DNA of 64,000 bases from Nymphaea colorata (GCF_008831285.2 NC_045139.1:31035706-31099705); one strand, 5' to 3'. Shown: positions 47,335 to 60,418, counted from the stretch's first letter. Program-made: numbers and translations. The notes: a model not told the origin generated them from the sequence alone.

Positions 47335-50300
47335 ATGGCGGATGATGACTACAATGAGATGGACATGGGGTAACTTTATTTGTTTATTTGTGATTCTTTA
47401 TACCCAAGGGTTGATTCATTTGTCTAATCTTCCTGTCAGCTATTGTGAGATTTTGTCGCATGCTGTTTTCTTTGTTTTCTCCCTACTTGTGGTTTCTGAA
47501 ACTTTTCTAGGGCATGTTTCAAAACTTGTTTGGTTGTAGTATGGTTCTCATTGTTAGAAGATTTTCCAGCTTCGGTTGGTGCTTCTATGAAACACGCCTG
47601 AAATTTGGCTTTGCTTAATAATTGACTTGCATATTGGTTGAACCGGATATTTCATGTTCCTTCCTGAATGATAACAATTTTTTTCCATATCCTTTCCTTC
47701 AACACATTGATGAAGGTTTTGTTATCTATTTGGATGGTACTTATTGATTGTTTACATGAATTGTTTTGAATAACTTGCTTAAAGGAAAAGATATTCAACT
47801 GTATTGGTTTAGCCTAGTTGAACTTTTCACCTGCATAAGAGGAAATATCGATGGCCAATGCATATTAATCTGTTTGAGGTTTTGGTGGCAAAGTTGAAGT
47901 TTCCTTGTTCTTTCTTATATGTATGCTAAATCAGTTGTGGGTGTTTTACCTGCTCAGTTCTTGCATCTTCGCTCTTCCTCATTGGGGGGATACCTCATCA
48001 TAAGAAACACCCATTTTAAAGTAGCACTGTCCTTCATCATTTGGGTGGATGATTAGGGATTGTCTTGGGAATCTGTGGCTTTTTATGTTGGAAGCATTTT
48101 TAGAAAAAGCTTTGGAACCAGATAAAACACAAGGTCGATTGGCTCTTTTCCCCCTTTTGGGTGGTATGATATTCTCTGTTGTCTTCATCTGAGAAGATTG
48201 CTCTTGTAGATATGATATGATAACTAAAGAAACAGTCTTCTAATGCTAGAGGCCATTGTGATAATGTAGCATCACAAGGTATGAGATAAACCAAAAGTTT
48301 CAACTTAAAGGACTAAAGGATACCTCCTCTTTCCAGTTTATGTTCTGCTCTTTTCTTTCCCTATTGTGAGGATTTAACAGATGAATTCGGGAAATGAAGT
48401 GAATGTCTTCTGCTACCTTTATTTCCGTTTCTGGATTCTTATTATTCTAGAGGGCTAAATATAGCTTCCAGAAGCACCTTCTTAAGGTAGGAAGCTTGCT
48501 TTCCTTGTTTTGCACCTGGAAGATGACAAATTTTCTTCTCCAAAGAGGTTAGCTCTGTATATCATAGTCACAGTGATTGATATTTCTGAGATTCTGAAAA
48601 TATCATGTTACCATTGGCCTCTTTTAGCCAGCCAATGATATCACAATATTATTACCTCTTAAAGACAAATAGTGGGAAGTCGATGAATTTTGAATGCTGG
48701 TGTCAGTTTTGCTTGTGCCGGGCAATGCCTTCATTGCACATATGACATATAGCAACTTTTAGTTGTTTGAGTATTTGTTTTGGTAATTGGAATGACTTTT
48801 AGGTTGCGGTTGCATGATACCCTAAAAAAGTTATTTTGTAAAATCAGTTTTTATAAAAATTAGTTTTTTAATCAGTTATTTGTAACTGGTTTGTGTGTTT
48901 GGCCGACACATCCAAAAATGGCATTCTGTGAAAAACCTTTGGAGGTGGGGGATTATTCACCCCTTTCGAAAATACCGTTTTGTCAAAAATCGGTTTTTTC
49001 ACAAACCTAGATTTGATTGTCACCCAAACATGTCTTAAAGGGTGCCTTGCCTCCAAATGCTGTTTCAAGGTGTTATCCGAACATAGGTGTTTAGGTTGAT
49101 TGTGCGTCTAGTTATGATATTCTCTTTTCTATTCTTAAAAGGTATCTCTTTCTCAATTAGGGAGGCCATTTTATTTAGGAATTTTCTTTAATCTTATTAT
49201 GATGTGTGTTTGCCTGTTTGGTCTCCTCCAAAGATTAATGACATGGATAAAATTTTTAGGCAAAAATTTCGAGAATATGAATGGAAAAAAGATGTTTTTT
49301 AATTTTATTTTAGTAATTTCATTTTACTGGTCAAGTTATGATATAAGAAAGGAACTTAATTACTTAGTTTTGCAACTTTATAGTTTATTTTCATGTGCAT
49401 AGTCTGCTGCCCATTGGTAATGACCGAGAATACAACAAAAATTCTATGTGTTAATAGTATCCTAAATTCTAGTATTATCTTCATAATGTTTTGATATTCT
49501 TGCAAGTTGTTTGAAAAAGGATTCATCTTTTCGGTAATTGTTAAACTTTCTATTGATTTTCTATTCTCTTTAAGAAAGCCTTGTTGAGAATTTGTTGAGA
49601 TTATTTTGCCTTTTGTTTCCTTTCTTCTCCAATGGATTTCTAGTGTCTTGTTTAATTCTTTCATAGTTCTTAGTTTATTGTCTCTCCTTCTTACAATGTT
49701 ATTCTCACTCCTTGTGGTCTTCCTGGCTCTCAATTCTTTCGTCTTAGAACATACCATCTTGTACTATAATGCATTGTAATTGTTTCTTTACCAATTCTAC
49801 TTCTAATTCTACTCGTTTTCATGTGTTTTTTTAATCTCTTTCAGCTTGCAAAATGAGGTTTCTTCATCGTCGCTTAGCTTTGGGTTTCAATTATTGCATC
49901 TAAAGTTATTTGAATTCTTAGACGGTAGGAAATTTTATGAGCCTCGGTTAGTTTTTTAATTAGTTATATGCCTTGTATTAATGATGCTTTGAAAAGGTAG
50001 AAATATCTGTTTTGGCCTGCATGCATGATGTAGGTGCAGTCAACAGGGTAATCCATGGTCAAATTTGTTCCTTTTTCCATGATCTCTCTCTCTCTCTCTC
50101 TCTCGCATCTGGACGAGTAACTTAAATGTGTGTCAGTTGCTTCCCTTTTCTTAGTCCTTGAATGACTTTTGTTTGCCATTCTTTATAATTGCACTTATTG
50201 TTCAATTGTGATTACTTGATTGGATAGTGTGTTCTATTGTGGCATTACCTAAAAGAGCATCAAGGCGTCAACAAAATGTCTGAACATAAAATTTCTTTCT

Positions 50301-51411
50301 AATTTTATTTTTTTCTTCATTACAGTTTTTTGTAGAATAATTTCAGCAAAACGTTAGATGCATGATATCACTGTAGTTTACATTGTCGTATGCATCTTTG
50401 ACTTTGTTTAGTGTTTGCAAGGGCAAGTCTGCAACTTGTTTATGTCTTTACATTTTATTTCTTAACCACACATTTTTCAGGTATGAGGAAGAGCCTCCTG
50501 AGCCTGAGATTGAGGTACTGAGAACCTTGTTATCTTCTCCTAGCTTACTATGATTGATTTAAATGAGCCAGATAAATCATTTATTATATTACACAGGAAG
50601 GGGCAGAAGAGGAAGTTGAGAATGCTGAGGAGATTCCAGATGCTTATGTTGGAACAGAAACAGAAACAAAAGAAGAGGAACCGGTTGAGCGGCCTCGGAA
50701 GACCTCAAAGTACATGACCAAGTATGAGCGTGCTAGGATATTGGGCACACGTGCTCTGCAAATCAGGTGTGTGTTTATCTTGTAGTAACTTGTCCAAGAA
50801 ATTGTTTCTGTTAAACATTGATCTTGTGGCCATACATTTGTCATGCAGCATGAATGCACCCGTCATGGTAGAGTTAAATGGTGAAACAGATCCACTGGAG
50901 GTATGTAAAGCCAGTAGTTAATCTGCATTTAAAGTGTTCAGAGGCTTTTGATGCATTGTCATGTACTTTAAAATAAAAAACAACTATTTAGGTGACATTA
51001 CTATAGCCGCCTCAACTGGAGCAAATATTTGTCATGCTAATTCTTGGAGGACATACTATTTCTGTTGCGTTCATTGGATGTGATATCTCAACAACTGAGT
51101 TGCTATCATCAGTCAAAATCACTTCAAAAATTTGCCTAAATCAAGTGCTGAACTGCTGTTTTTTTTCCCTCATGTGTACTATGTGAAGATTGCTATGAAG
51201 GAGCTTCGAGAGCGCAAGATACCGTTTACTATTCGGCGCTACCTGCCTGATGGAAGGTTCGTTTCTAGATTGCCACACCTCTCCGTTTGTGTCAGGTTTA
51301 TTTCATCCATGTTGTTGATTAACTTGGAAAGAATTTGGCAGTTACGAGGACTGGGGAGTTGATGAGCTGATTGTCGAAGACACATGGAGACGGCAGGTGG
51401 GAGGTGTTTAA
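47335..51411 (+). CDS. NRPB6: Common RNA polymerase subunit RPB6 (RPABC2)
   Basis: Exons 47335-47369, 50481-50514, 50597-50766, 50849-50900, 51189-51256 and 51342-51411 (stop TAA 51409-51411) give 429 nt = 142 aa, the family length. RPB6 is shared by RNA polymerases I, II and III (and IV/V in plants); it clamps the largest subunit and stabilises assembly. The N-terminal third is acidic ([20 protein letters not shown], then repeated Glu) as usual. The conserved core follows: [45 protein letters not shown], the [23 protein letters not shown] segment and the C-terminal end VEDTWRR. Introns have consistent GT/AG borders; intron 1 is 3.1 kb and exons 1 and 2 are only 35 and 34 nt. It is a housekeeping gene with nothing missing. 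Confidence 0.95.
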
Positions 51412-54300
51412 AATTGCTTTTGTCGAAGACCAGTGCAGTTTTTTGGTTGTATTAGAAACATGAAAAATGTTTGAATGGGAACAGTAAATTTGACATTTAG
51501 ACCCTTTTCGTGTTTCCTTGGACCTTATTATGGGGACTATCTTCTTCTTCCTAAGGAGAAGGGCAATTCTGCTGCATACTGGGAGTCTGGGTCCCATCTG
51601 CTGTTGAATTATGTCTTTGTACTTGTGTATGTCTTGTGCGGTAATGTTCCCCTGGTTTTCTTTAGTAAGATCAAGTAGATCAGACAAAACAATGCTCATG
51701 AAGATCTCTTTTGTCATGAAAGTTTCTCAGTGAACATAGATACACAGAATACATCATATTAGATTAATTTTGTGACGTAAATGATTATCCTCTTGTTAAC
51801 TTTCTTTTTCAAGTTAGTAGACTTTCTTTTACCGATTGGATCAATCTCAATTTTTGTGTAAAGCACCAGAAGTTGTATTTACGTTTGCAGTGGTATTATA
51901 AACGCTGCTAGCTACTTAACGTTGTGTACCTTTGTCCTCTTTCGAGCGATCATCGAAACAAAGATTTGTTTGATTAATTAAGAAACGGTCATTTATAACT
52001 TCATCCAGCGCAGCAGTGTCCATTCAAGAGAATGATGGGTATTCTGTGGGCGGGCAGTATAATTGTAAACAAAGAGAAAAAGATCTCCGTTATGTACTTC
52101 ACAGTTGCGGCCAAAAGCAAGCCAAAGTGGTTCTTGCTTCTTCAGGGAAAAGGATCTGATCTGCCTTTAATCTTTGGTCTCGGGCGACCAGCCGACGCAT
52201 AATACATAACGTATTTTACGGCCAAGCCAAAAACATGCAAGCTCCTAACGAAAAAGTTTCGTAGTGTTTTCAGGAAAATGGGCGAAGAAGTCGTCTTTTT
52301 AACACTTGGTTTCTTCCAACGAAGCTGCCCATGATCTTATGCATGTGGTATGGCATTTTTTGCTACGTTTATTCGCTTCAAACTATATGCACCGAAGCAT
52401 CTAACTACCAACAGTTGTCACTGTAATGCACATCTAAGTCTGGGTGTCCAGAAGGGAACCCCACTGTCCGGGTAAGAGGTTCAAGCCCCCTTCCTTCCCC
52501 TTTTTCTCGGTCCAGAACTGCATTAGGGCTTAGGTGAACGTATGGTTATTCCCTTCTTCTCGAGAGGGCATTTAGTAATCAGAACCTTCTGTGTTTCATG
52601 AATCTGTAACAATGGTTGGGACATTTTATGGGTCTCCCAAAGGTACACACCTCGAAGCACAATTGTATGATCCATTGCAATGTTCAAAATTACCTTTGAA
52701 ATCTTGACAGTTCATTAGGATGCCAAGCATATACTAAAACTTATTACATTGCATATGCTTGTTGTGGAAAGCAGAGATGTGCCCACGGTGTCTCTCCATA
52801 ATTCACAATTCTCCACTTTCTAGGATTAAAGTCGTCAAGTTGAAGGAAGTCTAGATGTCAACTACTAGAAAAACCAAGGAAATGAGAACAGTCGTCTAAT
52901 GGGCATATCAAAGTAGGATTTGGTAAACATGCACCTCTAGGTAAGCTTAGGTACTTTCCTTCATAATCTGGAAAAAATGGTAAAAGATGTGCCCATTTAC
53001 AAGATTCCGCCTGCTTACTACTTTGGCCTCAGATCATATCCCACATTCTATGAACTAATCAGGTTGGGTAGCCAAAGTGGATCTAGTCGCTTATGAGATC
53101 TAGATATGATTATGGTGACCTGGATAATAGGTCCAGATTCTGCTATATCAATTCCTAGCAGAACCTGATTATTGGATGTCTCCTTAAATCTGATATCCGC
53201 AAGTCATAATACTTATGTCCAATCCAACTAAAATTTATTTACACCCCTAGTTTTTGAGAACATAAGAGTGTAGATGAATTATGGAGCTTGCACAGAGAAG
53301 GCAGACAGCTTGGTCCCAACTTCAGGTTTGTTTAGAACACTAGATTCTAACACATTAAATTGGACTGCCTGGGTGGGGGCAGGCATCGCTAGCTGGCCCT
53401 TGTCGTTTAGGTGCTTTGTCAAATCTGGGTTCTAGGGAGTGTGGCCCTGACTTCGCTTGGAAGCTCATGAGAATAAAATGAAAAGTTATAATTACCAATT
53501 GCACAAATATTTTGGGTGAGAAAAAGGCTGATCGCACCACCCGAGTGATGGCCAATGCTTTCTTCTTCCTCTCATCCTCTTGAGGTTAGTCTGAGTTATA
53601 CACTTGTTTGCTTGCAAACTTCTTCCCATGTTGATTGAATAGTTGCGCTCATTGCACTGAGAAGTGATTTTTTCTAGTGGCGCTAATATAGAAGAAAATA
53701 TGTTGGAAGACATGGCCTAGGCTTTGAATTATTTACCACTTATGCTCATTTAATGAAATTGATAAATTCTTGAAAGCGGTAACAGATATTGCGCACAAAA
53801 AAAACAGATGACCGGTTGAACAATGGGATGATTTGTAGTTTCCAGAGTCACGATACCCTGGTTACTTCATTGTGGTAGATAGTGTGAGTACCATGAATGG
53901 ACATAATGATCGTAGGCAAAGAAAGTAGGGCGCTTATCATCATGGTCATCGCTGTTTGTCCTGTTGGTACAAGAACAGTTTTTACTCTCTCTCACTAAGA
54001 ACTTAGTTTGGTGGGTTTTCTAAGGTGATTCTTTTGTAAGATGGTCATGAGTTTAAACTTCAATATGAATTTAGTTAGCTGAAAGTTCTTGGAGATCAAG
54101 GAAAAGTTTTTCATATAGCAGAGAGAGGTTTCTTTTTTACTGATAAAGTAGATCGCTTTTACTATGACAAAGGCAAGAAAGCAAAGCGTTTTCAAGCTGT
54201 TTCATGGAAATGGAGACCTGGTCAACCGAGCTCCAAAGCCACCAACATTTTTTTTTTCTGCACCAAGGCTTTTGGGACTAGATCGTGGAGCTTGGCGTCA
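51412..54300. other. Intergenic, no supported gene
   Basis: The first few hundred bases are the RPB6 3' flank. The stretch near 52440-52500 contains GGTAAGAGGTTCAAGCCCCC, which resembles a pol III B box, but no tRNA cloverleaf fits around it. No protein signature is seen. Confidence 0.4.
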
Positions 54301-55123
54301 GCTGGATTCGTTCAGTTTACCACCTCGTTGATTAAATTCCACGCAGTAGAGCCGTTGGAAAATGTCGAGTCTTTCTCCTTTTTTCTCATTTTGCAGTATC
54401 GCCGACGGTGGTTTTTGTTCATTTCTGTTCACACGACGAGGGTATAATTCTTCCGCCTTTTGTCTTCTTCTGTTTTTCCTCTTTGCTTTTTTCACTTGTA
54501 AGTAAATTTACCTGAGATGGAAGATTGACTTTGATCACTCGTAATTCTGCAGGTAAAGGCATTTAGGGTTCTTGGCCTCTCTCTCTTTGTGTTTCTCTCC
54601 CTCTCTGCTTCTCTGTCTCTGTATGTTCTTTCTTCTTTTGAGTAACTTGGAATCCCTTTTGCATGTCGTACTGCGTCCATCGGAAACATTAGTGTTAGAA
54701 TTACGTGCTTTGTTGCTGGAGTGCAGCGAATGCGATCCCCAGAATTGAAATTTGACAGAAAAGAATTTTCCGTTTTTGGGGGTCGCTCGAGCGTGATCCT
54801 TTGCAGAAATGGTTTCTCTTTTTTTGATTTTTCGCGTTCTTAGGCTGAATTTCGAAGGCCTAAGCCCTTAGCGTAATTGCTTTAGGACTAGTTCTGAGTG
54901 ACCTAGTGGTGCAAGGGACGAGCTTCTTGTGATCTAGGGGTTCTGAAAACCTGTATCTCTGTTGTTATGGGTTTTCTTTTTTCTTCTTTTTTGGACAAGG
55001 AATGTGTAGTGGTTTTTTGGAAAAATTATGGGGTTTGTGATTCTCTAAGCTTAGTTTGGTTGGATTTTTTTCTCAGGTAATCCGTGACGCTGCAAGAGAA
55101 GCTCATTGAGAAGAAAATTCGAG
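54300..55123 (+). promoter_or_regulatory. Probable promoter and leader intron of the BIG BROTHER-like gene
   Basis: A pyrimidine-rich stretch precedes a candidate donor CTGCAG|GTAAAG at 54553. A candidate acceptor TTTTTTCTCAG ends at 55076, leaving a 47-nt leader before ATG 55124. Inferred from splice signals only. Confidence 0.35.
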
Positions 55124-56338
55124 ATGCAGAGTGGTCAGGAAGTGAAAGTTCATTATGTGAGATCGGGCTTGCCCCTCAGAATTGAGGAGCATTTTGACGG
55201 AGATGAACATCTTGATGATTTTATTCTTGCCCAGGCTCTTCAGGATCAGGTGTCCAAATTATCCCTTTCCGTGCTAGTTCTTTCTTTCGCATTCAAGTTT
55301 GATGCGTTGGCTTTTTCATTTTCTTACACATTTCTTTCTTCATCTTCACTGTCACTATTAATTGTTACAATTCATTGGCATCTATTGTCCGTGCGTGTAA
55401 AGTTGCTTTATGAATTGAGAAAATTTCTGTAGTTAAACTGTAGTTGCTGTTCGTTTTTTCTCAAGAGTAACTTTAAAGGACTGGCTACCTGAAAAGACCA
55501 TATCAATATAAATTGTCCAGTGACATCTCAAGAGAAAATGAAATTGTGAATCTTCGTTTCACGTAATAATGCATGTTAGTTCATTTGTTTACACAAATGT
55601 GCATATCTTTTTAAAGGTATTTTGAAGCAATCTCCATTTCTGAAACACTTGAGGATCCTTAACTGGGAATTCTTAAATGGTTGGTAATGCAGTCACATTT
55701 TTTGCTCTCTCTCCTGTTATATTTCTCCAAAGATAATGAGTGAGTTGTTTTCTTCTCCTAGCTTTGATGGAGTTATTTTCTCATTGCTTGAATTCTTGCT
55801 CATCCTGGTTATTATATCTTTTTTTTTTTTTTTTGGGTAGGAAACTTATTACAAGTCATTTGAAACAAGCTGTGGAGATCAAGTAGGTTCTTCAAGTACT
55901 GGTCCTAATGGTACTCACCATCAAAGTGGTGATGAGAGAAGGATTTTGACTGTAAAAAAGGATGTGGATGAAGAAAGTGTTAAGCGTCAATTTGCGATTG
56001 ATGAAGCATTGGCTATTGCTTTGCAAGAGATGGAGAACCTAGCAATTGAATCTTCGTCCAATAGAACTGCTAGAAGTGAAGTAAGGGAAAATCCTCCAGG
56101 TGTGCATTTAATGTTATCATAATTTTGGTTTTTCTAGTGCATGAGCGCTACCTTTTTGTCTGGGTTGTTTTAGCAGAATCCAGACTAGAGTGCTCCACAT
56201 CTGAAATAGAAACATAATCCACGTAACACTTATTCAAAATTCCTTAAGATTTATTTTTAATCTAGTGGTCAGCATTTCATGAATAAAACTCCAATCTGTT
56301 CAGATGCACATAAAAGTCTCTCTCTCTCTCTCTCTCTG

Positions 56339-56374
<36 letters not shown>

Positions 56375-59300
56375 ACATTATATGTGTATGTATTCATGCA
56401 GACATATGTATATATGTATGTATTTATGCACACAAGTACTCACACACACACAAACACATGTTGGCACTGTGTATGTTCATAGAGCATGCCACACATCTCT
56501 CTTTTCGATAATCACCACAGAATAGAACTCTTCAAGGTTTCCTTGATCCTCTGACTGATGCGTTCGATATTCAGCAGGTAACAATGAAACAAACTCTACG
56601 GCTAGTACTTCTCAGGTGATCAACAATTCCTTTTCTTTGTGCTTGTATGTGAGGAATGAGGATTATAATAATAATAATTGGTTTCTTCTGTACGCTTGGA
56701 GGGCAATGAAATGATTTAGCATTCACCATCTGCAAATACAACTTATATATGCTTTTGTACAGGTGGTTATTCAGGATGATATCGACCCTGATAATATGAC
56801 TTATGAAGTATGTTTTGGCTTTTTCCCCCTTAATTGCTGTTTCTTCCCAAACTCATAGCTTATAATTCAGTAATCATGATCACAAGCATTTGATTCCAGG
56901 AATTGCAATCACTAGGAGAGGCCATTGGAACACAGTGTAAAGGCCTGTCTGATGAGCTAATCTCATACCTAGAATCTTCTAAGTACAAGACAGGAGGGTT
57001 ATTCTCCAGAAACAAGCAGCATGATGAGTAAGATCTATTTATATCCTCTATTTATCTACCACAACCAGTTACCTTAATGGGTGCATATGACTCCTGGGAT
57101 TATTGGTGCTTCTGTTGGGCTGCCTTTCTGCTTCAGAATCAAAGCATTGAAGCACATTGGCCAATATTTGCATGAACCGAAATCAACCTTCTGAGTTATG
57201 GCTTAAGTCTGCCAGTTAATGACAATCCATAATGATTCCAATTGAAAGGATTAGTGTCAATGAATAAAATATATATAGAATAAGTCGCAAGGGACGACTA
57301 TTAGTTGTTCAATTCCATGCAAATTGCAGGCTGTGTTATTGGGATATTTCATCATGTCTCCTATTCTGTGTCTCATTATATAGAATTATATAGATAATTT
57401 AACAAAAAGTGGTTGCATGTTCATATCTCCAGCTGTATCTCTGTGTATTAGATTGGAGGAAACAAGATTAAATTATGTGCCATGAGATGTTGGTAATATG
57501 TATAATTAATGCACCTGACTTCAACTGCATAATCCCTTTGCCCTTTGGCAATAGGTGGATGAACTCCTGGTTATGCCAGGACTAGAATCCTGCCTGGTAT
57601 ACAAGCATACATGATTTGTTTTATTGGTATTCCTGGTTCCTATTATCGAAGATTTGAGTATTGTACCTCTTTTTATACTTTACTTCAATATGTAACTTTT
57701 TTTGCTGAATCCTTGTTTGATCTTTAATCTGATTTCAGTTGGAAAATGGCCTTTATCTTTGTTTCCTTCAGTCAATTTTTTCATTTTGAAAGGCATTTTG
57801 ATTCAATAGAACACTTAGTATATCGATCAACAATTCATTCCAAATGTAGTTTCAATTGATGGTATAAGGTCTCATTTCATTGCTGTGGTGAAAAAAAAAA
57901 AAAAACCTTTTGATATGTTGTCTATCCTTACTGTCTTTTCCATAGAGTTCTCAATTCTGAAAACTTTTCATGTGATAAAGTTTCAGTAAACTTCATGCAG
58001 GCATCTCAATTTTTGAATGGTTTTTGTGTTTGATTATGTTTCACAGGTGTGTGATATGTTGCACAGAATACAAAAGAGGCGACAGTTTAATTACTTTGCC
58101 TTGCAAACATTTTTACCATGCAGATTGTGCTTCTCGCTGGCTGCGAGTCAATAAGGTAACTGCAGTTCATTACAATACATTCAAGTTGTTACTGTCTTCA
58201 TCATCAATAAAATCATGTTGTCTTAGACCTGTTTGGGAGGAGGTGTTGCAATGTGATCAACAATGGAGATGAAAGTTTGTGAAGAGTCCGAGTGTGTGAA
58301 GTTTGAACAATGTGCTCTCCAAATAATTAAAAATAATTGCATATCTCCACTTGCATCTGAAGTTTTGTCTCCCAAGTGGCTACATAAATAAATGTGGATG
58401 TCATAAGTCATTAGATTCTCATTTTTCCTCTCACTTGTGGCTGGCAAATCAAGTGTTACTGGGATATTCATGTGGGCACAATCAGATGCTTTCATTAGGG
58501 GTACTGAGTCTTGGAATTCCTGTTCTTTTGCTCTGAACAGTGCTGCAATTTTTAACCAGATTTCGATACTAAAGAAATAAGTGCAGGTCTTTCCAGCTCG
58601 CATAACTGGATGCTAAATGCAACAGTATAGTGCTTATATGTGTCCTTGTCCAATGAGATTTGACTTTATAGTTTCAGTGAGACACTGCCTGATCTGTGCT
58701 CTGAACTCTGTCAAACATCCCCCATTCCTTTCTTCTTCCTTTAAACCCTTGCTATAGATGTTTGTTTGTATGTCTGGTTACACAAAGAAGGGATGTGATT
58801 CTTACTTCAGCGTGTCATTCCCACCTACTACTGTTCCTGTTTATTTCAACAAAAGTTAAAGGTGAAGGATGCTTGTGATGACTTAATGGGCTAGGAGATG
58901 CTAGGCTTCCAGTTTTTCAATTGCTATTCAAGTAGGGGAGACCCATCAGCACTTGCTTCAGGCTCCTCTTTTATTAGGCAAAGGAGTTCATGTATCTGTT
59001 GCATGACATTGTTTACTCTGGTTACATACATTTTGTAGATGATTTCCAGTATACTTCTGTTTTCATGTTACTAATGGGCTAGAAAATGCTATTCCGTCAG
59101 ATTTTTGCTCAGAATATATTCGATAAATTATTGTGATTCAGCTGCATTTATACTTGTTCCGAATATATTTGATAAGGTCTTGTCTTCAACTGCATTCATA
59201 CTTGTCTAAATTATTATGATCAGTACACATTCTGGTTGGATAAAATTAATCTTTTTAGCTTTTTCCTTGATGACAAGCTAGCGCCAACTCTAAAAACTGT

Positions 59301-59576
59301 GAGTATACGAATGGCAAGTCATACTCTCTCTAGAAATTATGGATACTATTGCGACGCTATGCAATTCCTAGGAATTATAAGTACTTCTATAAACACTGTA
59401 ATTGGAGAAAACGTCAACCTTATTAGTTCATCATTTTTATGAGCGATTGTGACTATTTTTCTCACTTTATCAGTTGTAATACTGAATTAATTCTCATTCC
59501 ATGAATTGAAGCTGAACTTTGTTGTTTATGCTATTAGGTATGTCCCGTGTGCTATTCTGAAGTGTTTGGTTCGTGA
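55124..59576 (+). CDS. RING-H2 E3 ubiquitin ligase, BIG BROTHER-like
   Basis: Exons 55124-55249, 55841-56099, 56578-56615, 56763-56807, 56900-57027, 58047-58155 and 59538-59576 total 744 nt = 247 aa; Arabidopsis BIG BROTHER has about the same length. BB is a RING E3 ligase that restricts organ growth by limiting proliferation; with DA1 it forms an ubiquitin-activated peptidase module. Visible: the N-terminal VKVHYVRSGLPLRIEEHFD segment matching the BB VHY..G.P motif; a Ser-rich middle with a helical IDEALAIALQEME stretch; the signature QDDIDPDNMTYEELQSLGEAIGTQCKGLSDELI; and the RING-H2 finger with all eight ligands C200, C203, C218, H220, H223, C226, C237, C240. The final CPVC pair comes from a 39-nt last exon (VCPVCYSEVFGS) after a 1.4-kb intron. 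The start is ATG 55124; upstream in frame there is only TTG. Exon 3 has tandem acceptors (CAGCAG), so one Ala may be alternatively included. BB versus a close paralogue is undecided. Confidence 0.9.
56317..56378. repeat. Compound (CT)n(CA)n microsatellite
   Basis: A CT run followed directly by a CA run, inside intron 2 of the BIG BROTHER-like gene. Frames across it read only Leu-Ser and His-Thr repeats. Confidence 0.95.
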
Positions 59577-59951
59577 CCTGCTGTGATGGGCTGTCTGCTT
59601 CTGCTTCTGTGGCAAAGCTTCAGTTGGTTAATTCCCAGAGGATATATGTAAATAAATTTTTGAAAACCTGAACAGATGTACCTAAGAGTTTGCCTTTACT
59701 ATCTTTCGATAAACTTGGTTGTTTGTGCATCAATTAAAAACTACTTTCTGTTGATGACTTCGTTGAGACGCAGTGGACATGCGCATCTTCAGGAAATTAT
59801 CAAATTTATCCAAGTTATATGGTCTGCATTTATGTGTGTGTATGCTCTTATGTGTTAATATGCATGCTTGTAAGTATTCGTGAGTCTGAATGTGCATGTA
59901 TCTAATATTTTATGTACGGTTGCTATGTGTGTGTGTGTGTGTGGAGAGAGC

Positions 59952-59995
59952 AGGAGCTGCGCCAACTGTGCCTAGGAGCTGCGCCAACTGTGCCT
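59952..59995. repeat. Perfect 22-bp tandem duplication
   Basis: AGGAGCTGCGCCAACTGTGC plus CT occurs twice head to tail without mismatch, so the duplication is recent. Confidence 0.95.
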
Positions 59996-60060
59996 ACTTC
60001 TGTACAATGCTGAGGCGGCTATAAGTTCCACAGATTATTTAAAAGGAGTAGACACAAAAA

Positions 60061-60071
60061 ACTCTCTCTCT

Positions 60072-60107
<36 letters not shown>

Positions 60108-60109
60108 TC
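60061..60109. repeat. CT-(TA)n-AG inverted repeat
   Basis: ACTCTCTCTC leads into a TA run of about 26 bp and then into GAGAGAGAGT. The whole forms a near-perfect palindrome able to fold into one long hairpin. Confidence 0.85.
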
Positions 60110-60418
60110 AACTGTATCAACAAACTCTTGATCATTAGATAGAACCAGACGACTGTGTATTAGAAGTAGATTCATGGTTTCATCTTTGGAAGAAGCATTT
60201 ATGAAAAACAAGTGTTTAATGTTTCTATGAAAACCGCGGTTGAGTTGCAAACGCGCAACGCTAACCCAATAATGTTTTAGTTCACCTTCTTCATTGGTCC
60301 AAGATGGCGCTCCTCCTCGTCTTCCTGAGTTTAGACATGAAGTAACATTACAACCAGGCGCATCGACTACCTTTTTTTGCACAAGTCAGACCTACCTGAT
60401 CAAAGATATTGGTTCTTC

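Noticed and set aside
52440-52500. Possible tRNA or SINE, from a B-box-like AGGTTCAAGCCCCC
   Set aside because: No A box at the right distance and no cloverleaf stems can be formed; no poly-A tail or target duplication for a SINE.
56279-56525. Frames with His-Thr and Leu-Ser repeats
   Set aside because: They are translations of the CT/CA microsatellite inside an intron of the BIG BROTHER-like gene.
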